A DNA stretch of 64,000 nt from the NCBI GenBank assembly GCA_034008185.1, contig CM067083.1, forward strand, positions 125,072,337 through 125,136,336, read 5' to 3'. Shown here in pieces: positions 42,101-56,200 of the stretch. Position numbers and translations under genes: made by a program. The DNA is from Gorsachius magnificus (Eukaryota; Chordata; Aves; Pelecaniformes; Ardeidae). Position 1 is the first letter of the stretch, and each line of letters begins with the position of its first letter. The notes beneath the pieces were generated by a model that worked only from the letters and a program-made list of their open reading frames with translations, did no database searches and was not told the origin of the DNA.

Positions 42101-45100
42101 TCCATCCCAAACGCTGCCAGGGAACGCCCAGCCCCGGAGCCAATGCCACTTTGGGATGGGTTAGTGGGTCTAACACCGTTCTAGGTGTGCTCCTCCTCCC
42201 TGTCCCCAGCCTGTGCCACTGTGTTAGGCTTAAGATGGGTTGATTTTTTGCTGGTTTGGGTTTTTTTGCTTCATAAACGTCTGGCAGAAGAAAGACCCTT
42301 TGAAAGAAAGAGGCATTTCATGGGCGATGACAACAGATTTGAAGGATGCTTTAGAACACATCCCATCCCCTCTGCCTTATCCTTCCCTGTCCGCCTTGGC
42401 TTTTCCCGTGTAGTCCTCCAAGCTCCTTCCTTTCCTTGCTCTCCTGGAACCCTTTTCTTCTTATTTTCTCTTCTTCCCATCTTCCTATCTCTCTTTCCCC
42501 CGTGGAAGCTCTCTGGTGAGCAGAGAGGACAGCCCCTTCAGTGGCACAGCTTGCTGACTTCACCCCGGGGTCAAGCCCAGCTCCCCGAGGTGTCAGGGCT
42601 GGAGAGCATCCCTAGCTGGGGACAAAGCCCCTGTGAGCTGGGAAGGAGGGAGCCTCGGGGCTGGGACAGAGCCCACGAGCTCAGGAGAGTCCTTGCTGGT
42701 GTCACCCCTGGTCCTCCCAGGAGGTCCTGCCCAGTGCATTCACCCAACGAGTGCCAAGGTCTTGTTCGGCCGTTTCCCGCTGCCAGTAAATCAGTGCAGC
42801 TCAGTCTGGTTTCTCTGGACCGCGCACAGGGTTTTGGCGCAGACGCCGTGACGAGCACCCCTCAGCTCTTCCCACGGCAGAAGCTCGGTCCCCACCGATG
42901 TCCTTCTCCTGGGTGCTCCAAAAACCAGTGCTGCTGAGAGAGGCAGGGCTCAAAACCTGCAAAGCTCATGGGCAAGGACGTCACCGGAGGAGGGTGGCAA
43001 GAGCTCCAGGGTCTGTAGGGTGAGATGGACCACCACGATCTTGGAGCAAGCCCCAGGAGAAGCTGCCAAACCCCCATCTTCACAGGCAGAAACACGTTCT
43101 GCCTTCAGCAACGTGCCCAAACCTTCCTCCTTTGCCTGCACGTGGTGTTTAGGAAGGGGGCTTCTCTTATTGTCCCCGATTTATCTATAAATTAGCGATC
43201 CCCACCTTGGCTCACTCCCTGCTCTTTCCTCCTGAACGCGTTCCCTGCACGATGCTCTCCATGGGAGACTGAAGAAGACTGATGTATGCTCACTTTCCGG
43301 AATAATTTTCCCCATTTGGAAATGAGGAAAATAATACTCCGCTGGGGTAATTTTGAGGGAAAAATGCATCAAGGGTAGGAAAATACCAGCAAGGGAAAAT
43401 ACTCAGGGCTCTGCTGCGGAGAAGCTGTCCCTCGACCAGGTTGGACCATCTATGCGAGATGGTTTTGACCCAGGATTTTCGGCGAGGAGGCTCATCCGCC
43501 CCAGATGCCCCCCGCCCCAGGATGGGCTGCGTTGCCTGGGGAGCCCATAGCTCTCCTGTGCTCAGAAGAAAGTCATTAGAGATGTGTAAGACTAGTGCTG
43601 CAGAAAAACAGGCCTTTCCTTAAAGCCCGGGCTTGGACCGTTGCCTGGCTTGGGGTCTGTTTCCTATAAATTTCAGAGAATCCCATAAACTGTAGAAATT
43701 CAGTGCTTGCTGCCAGCGTGGTTTGCTGTTTCTTGGAGAAGAGGTGAGATGAAACCCCCTTATCTGAGCAGCCCTCACCTCCAGGAGGTGGGGAACAGGG
43801 GCTGTAGTTTGGGGCTCCCTTCGTAGGGGACACCTCCAAGCCTGGGAAGTGACCACATGGGCCAGCGTGGGGAGGTGGAGGGAGGGACACCCATCGTCCT
43901 GATGATGGGCTCTGGTGGGACCTGGGGGTGCTCCATCCCCCTGCGGGGAATGCCTGATGGCTTTGCTGCGGCGGAGTCATCCTCACCCCAAACCAAGGAC
44001 ACCTCCAAGAAATGCATCAAGGCCAGTGGAGCCCTGGCGGCAGCTTAACCTTCCTCAGGCCAAGAAGGAGTACTCTACACCAGTGAGAGGATGATACCTA
44101 GAAGCAACGCAACGCATGGCAAAGATCCACTGACCCATTGGGATGCCATCTGACCCATCGCCTCCCCAAACCAAGAGCTTCATCTCTCCAGGCAAAGGGG
44201 GCTCAAGATGCAAGACCAGCTTTGGGGAAGGGTCACCAAGCTTGTGGGGGTTGATGCTCTGCTACTGTGGCATGGCCATGGCTCTCCCTTGGAGGCAGGG
44301 GCTGTGCTGGGGGTGCTCTCCACCACCTCCCGGGCTGGTAAGCACTGGAGAAAGGCTTCATCCTCAGTGTTGTGTCTCCAGAGAGCTCCTTGCTGGAGCT
44401 GTGATGCCCACCATGGGGTCCGTTAATGCATCTGAGCACTGACATGGCCCAGCAGCCATTAACATCTCTGTCTGGGGGGTGGAAACGTCATGCGGGAGCC
44501 CATCAACCTTCTCCCTCCAGAAGGGACACGTCCCCCGGGGATGCGCTTTGCAGAACAAATTTGGCATCGGGGCTTGGTCCTCTGCTGAAGCCCGATTCAG
44601 CCATCCCAGGCTCCTTGGGATAATTTGCTTGTCTAATGAATGCTTGGCACCGGCCAGTGAGAAAAGCCCACTTTCCCCCGCTCCGGGGAAGGAAAGGAAA
44701 CCGCAGTCCCAACGTGTGTTGTGGTTTTGGTTGGCAGACCTCGGCGTTTGATGCGCTGCCAGGAACATCTTGGCGCCGATGTCTCCCTTGCGTTAGCACC
44801 CGTCCCTGCAGCACTCGTGCCTTTGCAAGGCTTGTGCCAGGGACGTATCCAGGGGTTAGCGTGACCTCCCAAAGCATCAGGCCAGGCATTTTCACCCCGT
44901 AGCTTGCATAAAGTCCTGCACACAGCACCCCCCCAAATGATATCGCAATCCTACAGGCTGGAGTTACTTCCAAAAAACCCAAGAAAGCGCACTGGAAAAC
45001 AAGCCTGAAATGCTGGTTTCTTTATTCTTGCAGCACGTAGGGCTCTGTGCTCCACTGGCAGCCTCTGCCTTGGTAGGAGAATGGAGACTCGTCCCAGCTG

Positions 45101-47194
45101 CACCATCCCAGAACCCCTGGGCTTCCAGTTAGGTGGGATGGGGCAATGGAGATCCCAGAATCCCAGAATCCCAGCATGGCCGGGGCTGGCAGGGCCCTCC
45201 GGAGCTCACTCAGTGCCACCCCCCTGCTCAAACAGGCTCACCCAGAGCAGGGGGCACAGGACAGCATCCAGGCGGGGGTTGAAGATCTCCAGAGAAGGAG
45301 ACTCCACAGCCCCCCTGGGCAGCCTGGGCCAGGGCTCCATCACCCTCACAGTCAACAAGTTCTTCCTCCCGTTCAACTGGAACCTCTTCGGCTTCAGGTT
45401 GTGCCCATGGCCCCTTGTCCTGGCGCTGGGCACCGCTGGGAAGAGTCTGGCTCCGTCCTCGTGACCCCCACCCTTGAGATATTTGTAGGTGGTGATGAGA
45501 TCCCCTCTCAGCCTTCTCTTCTCCAGGCTGAACAAGCCCAGCTCCCTCAGCCTTTCCTCCTAGGGGAGATGCTCCAGTCCCCCATCATCCTTGTTGCCCT
45601 CCTCTGGACTCTCCAGGAGTTCCTCATCCTCCTTGAACTGGGGAGCCCAGAACTGGACCCAGAGCTCCAGGTGGGGTCTCATTGGGGCAGAGCAGAGGGG
45701 GAGGAGATCCCCCAGCAGCATTCTTCAAGACTGCACAGTACTGCGTAAATATCATCTAACCAGCCACGTGGCCTGGAGTGCCATCTCCAGCAGCTAATGA
45801 GCCCCAGGAGGTCAGAATGTGCCCAGACTGGGATGACTGGGAGAGCAGTGAGACCAACAGAGCCATCGTGTCAGCAGGGCAGGCGATGACAGCAGTGGTG
45901 GCTCGAGGGAAAGAGGACAGGACAGGCGATAGTCCTGCAGGAGACCTTCTTGCCTTGGGCTGCAGCTCTGGGAGCTTCGTGCTGCTCCCTTGCTGCAGAA
46001 GGAGGCCACCATCTCATCTCCTGCATCTCCTTTCTACCCGCATCTGAAGCTTCCTGGGGCTGTAGTGGGAGGCACTGGGAGGCTAATGGTGTGTCCCTAG
46101 GAAAGGGCCTTCTCCTGAAGTCACCACGAAATGGAGGAGGGATGGAAGATGTGCTCCTGCCCCTAGATTACAAGGAGCTTTCTGGTAGCACTCAAAGTAC
46201 AACTGCACGTGAAGGATGGGCCACCAGATACAACATGGGGATCTCATCCCTGCCCCTGGTGACGACCAGCACTTTGGAGGGCATAGAGGAAAAGCAGACA
46301 CCAGTTCTGGCCAGCTCAGTGGCTCGATGCCGAGTTTACAGATAGGGACATTTAATGAGAACATTTTCCTTCAGCTTTCACACGAGCAATTCACCCAAGG
46401 AGCTCACTGCATGAAGGCAAGAGCTTGTGAGACAAATAACACAGCAACACCCCTGCCGGGAGCACTGCCTGCAGGGCTCCGGGCATTTTCCAGACCCAGA
46501 CACTGGTCTGTGGCCACACCCGAGGTCCTGGTGGCCAGCATGGCCATGTCCCAGGTCAACATCACCCACAAGCATGAGATGAGGGGAGTGCAAGGCTTTG
46601 GTCCCCTTAGGCTCTGCCCAGGGAGGTGCTGCTTCCCTGGGCCGGGCTCTTCCTGCCTCCCCCTGACCGCAAGGCATTTTGAGGCAGAAAGAGCATGTTT
46701 GGGGATTATCCATCCTGGTGTAGGCTGCAGCACGGAACTTCTTTTAAAAGGTCTCCTGGGACAGATCTGTCCTGCTAAATAGGTGTGTGGCCACTTCCTA
46801 CACCCACAGCTTCTCCCTGCTCTTCGCCAGGGTGTGGCGAGGCGCTGTGAAAACCACGGTGAGCCAGGAAAGGTCACCGAGAAGACAAACATGAGGCTTA
46901 TTCCTAAACCCTTGCTGAGCCAAGTGTGGCAGGGGCATCTCCAACCCAACCCTTTCCCCCGTCTCCCGCCAGTCCCCTGGACTCTCTCCACCACTGCGCC
47001 TTGGTGGAAAGGTTTGTGTGCACGCTCCTGGCTCAGCAAGATCTTCTCATCCCCCCAGGAGCTCCTGGTAGGTCCCAAGCCAGGGACACTTCCTTGTCCC
47101 AAATGAATTGTACTTGGAATGGTGGAAAGCAATTGTCGAGACGCAGGATATAAAAAGGGGATTTTAGTAATAATAAAAATAAATAATAATAATA

Positions 47195-47226
<32 letters not shown>

Positions 47227-50200
47227 AATAATAATAATAATAGTAGTCATCATCATCATCATCATCATCTCTTTTGTGTTTCTGGTGGCAGTAACTTACA
47301 TCTGGAGCACTCATAAAATACCTGGTATGAATCGATTCAATCGTGACAACAGCGATGATGCAGTTGATTGCATCATGTCTCGATGGTTAAGGAGTTTGGG
47401 TATGCGCCAGGAACCCCCATCACATGGATTAGTCATTGGGAATGGGAGCGAGGCTTGTAGAAGAGTTAAACTTCGATAAGTCTCAAGGGGGGGAGATGGT
47501 TACCCAAAATGAACGCTGCTGTAGAACGTCCTTTGTGAAGCCCTACCCCACCCATGCTTTTGTTTAGCCAACAGATTGCTGAAGTAACTGAAAAGGAGAT
47601 GATGCATTATTGTATCGTCATCTTCATTAGTAAACCATGAAGAGTCACTTAAGATGTGCCAAGGACAACAACTAGGGGCAAGGAACTTCAGGCGAGGGGA
47701 GATGGCGACCATGGGCTCAAATGCAAGCCAGAAGAAACAACCTCCTCCCTCTCCTTGAGCATGCGTGGTAAATTAAAGTCAGATGGTGCCTTTAAATGGA
47801 AATGGAGACGTTAGGAACCAATGAGAGAGAGGTATGATTAGCGAATATAGTGATTATTAGCTAATATAGTGATTATTAATTGGAGATGTTAACCGTAACT
47901 GGCAGGGTTTGCCCAGAGCAGTGGTGGAGGCCCCATCCCTGGAACATTCCAGGCCAGGTTGGCCGGGGCTGTGAGCAACCTGATGTGGTTCAAGGTGTCC
48001 CTGCTCCTGCAGGGGGGTTGGGCTGGGTGGGCTCTAGGGGTCCCTTCCAGCCCAAAATTCTATGATTCTCTGATTCTATAGCCTTGCTAAGGGTGCTTGC
48101 TTTGTGGGAGACCACCCAGCACCCAAAGTTGTGCAGTTTTCTCGATGAACACCATCTTGTCTCAGCGTGTGAAGATTGCCTCATTGCGCAATGGGTCAAC
48201 GAACCCGATTTGGGACACCACCACCACCAGCACACTCACCCCCATGACCAGTGTCCCTGCCCCTCCTGCCAGTGGTCTCCAGAGCCAGGTTGCTGCCCAA
48301 GAAGCCCAGCCAGACCCAATGACCCAGCTGGCAGCACGCTGACCCTTACCTTTGAATCCCCGCATCCCCACTGGACCTGGAGGGCCAAGGTCTCCTTGGT
48401 CCCCTTTCAAGCCACGTGGTCCTGGTGGTCCTCTCTCCCCAGGTAGCCCTAGAGTGAGGACAAAGAGGCAAAATGACCCCGTTGCAGCAGAGACCTACAC
48501 AAACCAGACGTGCATGCACACGTGTCCTGCTTGCCAGCAGAGGTGCCAGGTGGGCTCCGGTTCCTTGCCAGAAGTTGGGGACCATCAGGAGACACCCAAG
48601 AGTCCAGCCCATCCTCTCCTTCTGCACCTTGCCCCTGGACACAGGACAGATTTAACCCAGGGATGGGCTGGTGCTAATGCAGCTCTGAGCATCTTAAGGC
48701 TCAGATTAAGGTAACTGGGCTCCAAGGCTGGAGACCAAGGAGGAAGAGCTGGGAGCCAGGGTGGAGCAGAGACCTCAAGGAGGGATGATTTGCTTGGACT
48801 TGATGATCTTAAAGGTCTTTTCCAACCTAAACAATTCTATGATTCTATGAGGTGCCCAGCATGAGCTGAAGGTGCCTTGCATCCATGCACGCTGACCTTT
48901 TGCTATTTATCAGAGAAGGGTTTGGATCAAGACCCCTTATCTGAGCACACCTGACCTCCAGGAGGTAGGAAATGGGGGCTATAGTCCGGCAGCTTGGGCC
49001 CCCGTCGTAGGGGACACATCCAAGCCCCAGAGGTGACCTCCATCCACATGGGCCAGCACAGGGGGGTGGTGGGAGGGACCCCTGTGCTGGCAATGGGGTC
49101 TGGTGGGACCTGGGGGTGGTCCCACCAGCGTGACCCAGCAGGGAGTCAGCCCGAGCCTGACTTGGGGTCAGATCTGAAGCTCCTGAAGGAGAAGCCCTTT
49201 CAGACAGAGCCCCTCCAGCACCTGAGCTCAGCCTCCAGCCTAGCACGATGCTCCCCGGCCTGTGCGGGGGGAACCCTGGATCCCCTTGGCCCTGCGCCTT
49301 CCACCCCTCCCGGGCGGAGCTTTTCCAAGCTTAGTCAATATTTTCCTCTGGTCTAAGAGGAAAAAAAAGCTGCCAGGAGGAATTGGGCAGCGGATGTGGT
49401 CCTGGGGCTTAATTCTTTCCCTGCTGTGCCCAGCCAACACCTTGCCTCCCTCCCAGGGGGGACGCTGCAGCGTGCAGGGACCCAGCTCCCTGTTTGGGGT
49501 GTGGGAGGAGCTGGGGCAGGGTGGTTGATTCGCTCTGCAAACGGGGATTTCTGGCTGCACCCGAACCTGACCTGCTCCCATCCAGAGGGCTGGTGCTGTG
49601 ACCCCATCCAAAAAAGCACCAGAGACCGTGGGATGGAGAAAGACCTAAAAATAGTGACCCTTTCGGCGGCTCTTCCTGAAGGTGAACCCTCCGGAGATTG
49701 TTTTGGTTTTCTGTTTAAACAAAAAAAAAAAAGAAAAAAAAAAGAAAAAAGAAAAAAGGAAAGAAGCCAGACAATATATTTCTGATGCTTGTTACACCCA
49801 AGAAAAACAGCCATGAATCTGTCAACGCAAAAAAAAAAAATACAGCCGTCGGTGCAAGGAGCGCAGGCAGCCGGCGCTGAGCAGGGCTTGCAGAGAGCGG
49901 CCGGGTTTCCAGGCTGGCTCTGCCTCCTTTGGGCGGTCCTGCCTCCCGCCAGGGAGCAGGCAGAAGCGGGGCACCCAAATACCAGGTTTTAAGCCCAGCC
50001 TAATACTGGCAGCTCAGACGCACGGGGCTGGGGGAGCTGAACCTGAATCCTGACACCCTATGTGGGTCATGTCTGCAGCAGGCAAGGTGAAGCCAGGGCT
50101 GGGCATCCTCTGGGATGGAGATGGAGGTCCGTGTCCCAGGCAGGATGGGGAGGGTTTAGTGGTGGGATGACAGGGTTAGGGTAAGGTTGGGCTTAGGGAG

Positions 50201-53200
50201 CTTAAAGGGCTTTTCCAACCTAAACCATTCCATGATTCCATGATTCTAATAGGAAAGAGCCTCTTGGGGACAGAAGGTCCTCACCAAAGGGGAGCCTCCA
50301 TCACCTCTGTGCCACCCCGGCTCTCGGATGCGAAGCCAGTATTTCTAGGTTTGGCTTAAAAGCAGAAACAGGCTCAAGCTGAGTCCCGTTTCTCAGGGTG
50401 GGGGGTGCCTTCTGTTGGTTTTTTTAATTGAATTTATCTCCAAAACAATGGCTGGAATTATGAAGTGGGGGAAAACACAGCATTCTTGGAAAAAAGCCTC
50501 CTATGCAAAGCCTCAGAGCTGCAGCTGGTGCCTGTGTCCCCTCTGCCGGGCTGGAGGGACCCCGCGCCCCGTCCCCGTGTGCTGCCGGAGGGGTCCAGGC
50601 AGCGGGGCCAGCCCCGCACCTTGCAAGGGCTTGGTTGGAGTGAGCACAGGATGGTGGGCAGCTCTGGCACAAACCTGGGCTGGGCAGCTGTGACAAAGCA
50701 GCCTAGGGGCATCAGCCTGCAGGTGATGGACCCTTGCAGCTCTCCTGGTCCTGGGGCCAGCTGGGAGATGAGAGAAGGCTTTTTGCCCCCAAAGACTGGC
50801 AGGCTGGCAGGAGATGGGCCAGCAGGTTAACTCTGTTGTTCATCAAGAGTCGTGCATAGCTAACGAGGTCCCAAGGGACAGGTTGGGAAGTCACCAGGAG
50901 TCATCCCGTTGGGTCTACGGACTTTGGGTGGAGGCTTGCAGGGTTATGGGCACCCTGGGCCTGTTGTTCCTTACCTCGCAGCCCGGGCAGGCCAGGAAGA
51001 CCAGGTTCACCCTCCATCCCTTCATGGCCTTGGTCTCCTTTGGGTCCTGGTGGCCCTGAAACACAACAGGTATTGGGCTGCAGCCATAGCACCCCAGCTT
51101 TGCAGCCGCGCGGCAGATGCATGAGTGCCTGCACCCACCCACCCTTCACCGGCCGCTATCGTTTATCAGGTGTCCAGGGACCTCTAATAAACACCGACAG
51201 GAGCAAAGTGACAGCGAGGGAGCTTGCCAGCTTCCACGAGCTGTGGATTTTAAAGGCCAAACACAACTCCATCAACCTGAGAGAACTTCACCTTGCAGCT
51301 CCTGCACTTCCACCTGAGCATGACTCTATGGGAAATTCCAACCTCCTGGAATTTCGGCCCCAAGTTGTGACATCTCCAATGAAACAACATTACAGAAAAA
51401 GAAAAAAAAAAAAGAAAAAAGAAAAAAAAGCAATGAAATATTGAGATGAACCTCTCAATATGAACCTCAGATGAATCCCTGAACTCATCAGGAACCAGCC
51501 ATCGGTGATTGCTTTTCGGTGTAAACTCTCATGAGCGAGCAGAAAGTCCAACCCCATAACAGAGTTCTATTCCTAAGCCTGCAAAGGGCCAAGTCCACAA
51601 AGCTGAAAACAATTATGAGCTCAATCAGTTGGAAGAAAGAGTTTGAACGGAAAAAAAAATTACTCATGAGATGATAGAAAAAAGGGCAGCGAGAGGCCTG
51701 GAGGGGTCATTTGGTTGTTGTCCTACCAAGCCAGGGTGATAATTGGAACCTGTTAAGCACTGTTTTCCTAGAAACCCCAAAAGCCATAATGTCCCAGTTG
51801 TGGGGAAAGCAAACAACCAGCCAGGGCTACAGGCAACGTGGTAGTGCCAAAGGATCAGGGGAGGAAGAGGGGGGGGGACGTTTAGCAATCCTAATGAATG
51901 AGTAATTAGGATCTGTAAATATTATGCAGGAATTAGCGGGTTCCTGAGCAGACGAACCGCAGCAAGCTCAGGAAACGGCCCAGCTGGAGATGGTCAGGAG
52001 CTGGGAGAGGACTATGGGGAGGTTCTGCATAGGCTTGCCCTGGGTTCCCTCTTCCCTGGATGGTGGGCATCTCTGGGCATGGAGGGAACGTGGGGATGGA
52101 TCCCAGACCTGGGGGACACACATCTCCTGTTGGCAAAACAAAAGGATGCAAAGAACAATGGCCCCCCCCGGGAGGGCCGAGTACAATGAGGAGGCACTTT
52201 GGGGTGGGAGGAAGAGGAGCCATGCACAGCAGGAACGCTGCCTGGCCCTGGGTAGGAGAAGAGGGATTCTCCGTGACGCAGAAGGTCCAGCAATGTTGAA
52301 GAGCTGCTCTACAGGGGGACGTAGGGCAGGAGCCAGGCGAGGTGTGCCCCGTACGAAGGTGCTGGGATGGCTGGTGGGCTAGTTTTCATCCCCATAGCGT
52401 TAAAGAAGGGTGTTTCACAGCAGCCATTAAACCATGGAATTGCAGGGTGGTTTGGGTGGGAAGGGAGCGTTCCAGCTCACCCAGCCCAACCCCTGCCATC
52501 AGCAGGGACATCTCCAACCGGAGCCGGTTGCTCCCAGCCCCGTCCAACCTGACCTGGAATGTTCCCAGGGATGGGGCAGCCACCACCACTCAGGGCAACC
52601 TGGGCCAGGGTCTCACCACCCTCGGCGTAAAACTACATGGACTTAAATCCCCTTACTTGCCTGCTGGAATTTGAAAAACTGCAGACATGGGAAAATAAAT
52701 GAGCAATAGGAAGCAGCTGATTGCATAAATAGACGGTGCCACGTACAGCCCATGATTTTCAGTGCCCCAAAAGAGCAAGAGGGAGGTCAAGCCACACCAT
52801 AGTTGAAGTGGAATAATGTGGGCATCACCCAAGCCCTTCTGAAATAAAGAACTCATGGAGAATGTAAAGTAAAGAATGTAAAGAGAGTAAAGAATTCGAA
52901 TATGTCGATGCCATTAATGTCAGCCTACATTGCAGAAAGCAGAGCCTGCCAGAGATCCACGGCTTTATAGAGGTGATGGTGAGTTGGATGGGGACCGGTG
53001 GGACTGCCAAGGCAAAGGGGTTTTTCTAGCAGTGTATCTCCTGCCTGAAGGCCCCAAGTGTCCCAGGATGAACAGTGAGAGCTCAGCATGACCCAGCCGT
53101 GCTCCTGGGTTTGGGTCAAGCTCTCCCCTCCCCTGCTGCACCCCAGCACAGCAACGGCTGGGCTGCTGAAAACCACTTGCTTAAACAAAACAGATGCTTT

Positions 53201-56200
53201 CCCACCGCCAGCAAACCCAAAAGCAACCCTGGAAACATCGGCGCTGGGAAAGGTCTCCCGTTTCGTCACCCGGACTTTGCCCCAAGCATCCTCTCTCCAA
53301 AGGGAAGGGGTCCCACACCAATGGCACTGGAGCAAAAATACTGCTGACACGAAATGTCTTGCTTCCCCCACGCCAGCTCCAGCACGGGTCAGCTGAGGTC
53401 CTCGGTGCGGGGGCAGCTCCAACTACTTCCATCTTCCCTGGTTTTATGGGCACACTGGGAAATAACCCATCCTAGGGCCCCACCGCAGTTCTGTTAACCC
53501 TGGAAAGGACATGGGAGCTGCCTGCTTGGGGCACCTCTCGGTGGGATGGAGGTTGGAGCTGCCCTTCCCCCTTAAAATCAGCTGTGCAGGCCCCCAGTCC
53601 TCTGCCACCACACCTTCCCTTTCCTTTTCCCTTTCCCTTTCCCTTCCCTTCCCTTCCCTTCCCTTTCCCTTCCTTTCCCTTCCCTTCCCTTCCCTTCCCT
53701 TCCCTTCCCTTCCCTTCCCTTCCCCCCTTCTTCTTCTTTCTTTTCTTTTTCTTTTTCTCTTTCTCTTCTCATCTCACCTCCCCTCCCACCTCAGAAAAAA
53801 TGTACCACAGGACATTGGGGAGGTCAAGGGCATGGACAGGCTAAGAAGGGAACTAAGTTTCATAGAGGATGACCATGGGCAATGGACAATCTCATCTGTT
53901 CTGTAAGAGCTGGAGGCTGGGAGGACACAGCCAGGGAAGAGCCATGTTGCCCCTTATTCCCTTTCCCTGGGGTTAGAAACGGGGCTTGGGGATGGGCAGA
54001 TCATCGGACGGATCCTGTTTGCTGGCTCCTAGGCTTTGGCATTCATCCTTCAGAGCTATTCCCACAGTCGTGAGCCCTGTGGTCCATCAGCCACCAGAAC
54101 ATCTCACGGCTCCATCCAGGCAGCTCCATGAGCAGGGATGGTCCCATGCCCAGGGACAGCTGGTGGGATGGGACACGGGGAGCAGCTGGGGTGGAGGATG
54201 GAGGAGCACTGGGCGGGGTGGTTGGGAGAGGCCAAGCAGCTCTGCAGACACCGTGCCAAGCTGGTCCCCACCCCGCAGCCCTTGAGATTTGCACTCAGGA
54301 AAGAAAACCCCAGCCCAGATGCATCCCTACTTGCTCAGGGCTGGGCTGCTCACTGCATCAGCGGAGGAGAAAAACCCTCCAAAACCATCGGGATGAGGAC
54401 TTTCATGACGTGCATGGATCTGACGGCCAGACGGGACCGTTGCGATCACCCCGCCAGCCCTGCCGCGAGCCAGCACATCCCACCCAGGGAGCTGTGCAAG
54501 CGGCTGCGGGCGGGGGTGGAAGGTCCCAGGCATCCCCCCCTCCTGGTGGCACCATTATTTAAGACCCTGAGCCCCTCTGCACTGCGAGGCCAAGCCCTCT
54601 CCAAGACACACGAGCTGCTTGGCATGGTTGGCTGCTGGAGACGAGCCTGGGGACCTCCCCAAGCTGCCGTCACCGGCAAACAGCCTCAAAAAGCCGGAGC
54701 CCGGGGTAGCTAAGGTCTTGGGGGAAGGAAAACGCACCCCAAGCAGGCAGCCCTGCATCGCCCAGGACCGGCTCTGCTGGTGCAAATCCAGCCAGGAGCA
54801 CGGTGGATTCATCCAAGGACCTTTTGGAGCTGGGGTAAAGGCAGCTGGGCACAAGGCTCCTCGATCATCCGTGACCCATCAGTGCTGACAGAAAGTGGGG
54901 AGGGAGGAGGGATGGGGGGAAAGGGAGGTGGGGGCTGCCAGGAATGTGTCAGAGCAGCGGCTGATAAATCAGGTGCCGGCCCTTTGGGAGGGGATTTGTT
55001 TTGCTTTCTGCTCACGTTAATTGGAGTAACATGGGGCACGGGTGTCAGGCTCCGTGACAGTCCCCTTCCTCAGCAGCTTAATCCAGGGGAGGGTGACGTT
55101 CTCCCCATGGCATTGGGGGGGGAGAGAGGGCATGGGGCTGGGTGGGCAGCTATGAAAACCTCAAAGCAGTGGGTGCAACGTGGTCCCAGCAGCCCCGACC
55201 CAGGCATTGGAAGCCAACGTCCCCCAAGGACCAAGGAAACGACCCCAATGAGCTGCTGGTACCCAAGGGTTGGCCTGGATGGGGAGATGTAGCTGCTGCT
55301 GTTCAAACCACATTGGTCCCCTCTCAGCCAGAGGGAGCGGGTGCCTCGCCATCAGACCCTTCCTTCCCCATCTGGTATTTCAGCTGGAAGCACCAGACAT
55401 GAGCAACAACCCATTGCATCTCCACAGGAGCATACCAACAGCCCAGAAGTGGGGCAGCAACTGTCCCCCGACCTCTTGCTCTGCCCCCAAGAGCTTGCAC
55501 TGGGCTCTTCTGTGTTTCTTCATGGTTTTTTCCCCCTCCCATGGCCAGTTCATTTGCTGGGACTGTGGCCAGGTCCCAGCATTTAACAGCCACGGATGTG
55601 TCCTGCCTGAATTTGGCCAGCTCCTTTGGGACCCGCTTGGGTTTCCACCTCCACCAAGTCCTGCGGCAAGGAGCTCCAGCGGGGTGAAAAGGTGGCACGT
55701 GGGAAAGGGCTGAGCCTCTCCTGGGCTTGCTGCCCGTCGGTTCACCGTGTGCCCCCTTGCTCTTGTGCCATAAATCATGAAGATGCTCATGACTCCCAGG
55801 GAAGGGGCGATGGGACGAGGGACAACGGCCTCAAGTTGTGCCAGGGCAGGGTGAGGTTGGCCCTGGGGAACAATTCCTTCCCCAAAGGGCTGTCAGGCAC
55901 TGGAAGGGGCTGCCCAGGGAAGGGGTCGAGTCCCCAGCCCTGGGGGGATTGAACAGCCGGGCAGAGGCGGTGCTGAGGGCCAGGGTTTGGGGGTGGGATG
56001 GCAGGGGTAGGGGAATGGTTGGGCTGGAGCAGCTTAAAGGGCTTTGCCAACCCAAACCATTCTGGGATTCTATGACTGCTGGCTCCCATCACAGCCCTGC
56101 TCGGCTGCCCTGTTCCTGAAGAGCCTGACCCTTTCCCTTCCCCATCATCCCACAAAGCCAAGCTGCTCCCAAGGAGTGCGGTTCCCTTCACTCCCTCTCC

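Noticed and set aside
42185..42937. 250-codon plus-strand open frame with a hydrophobic stretch
   Set aside because: Lies antisense in a SCARA5 intron, has no splice or family support, and open frames of this size are common in GC-rich DNA.
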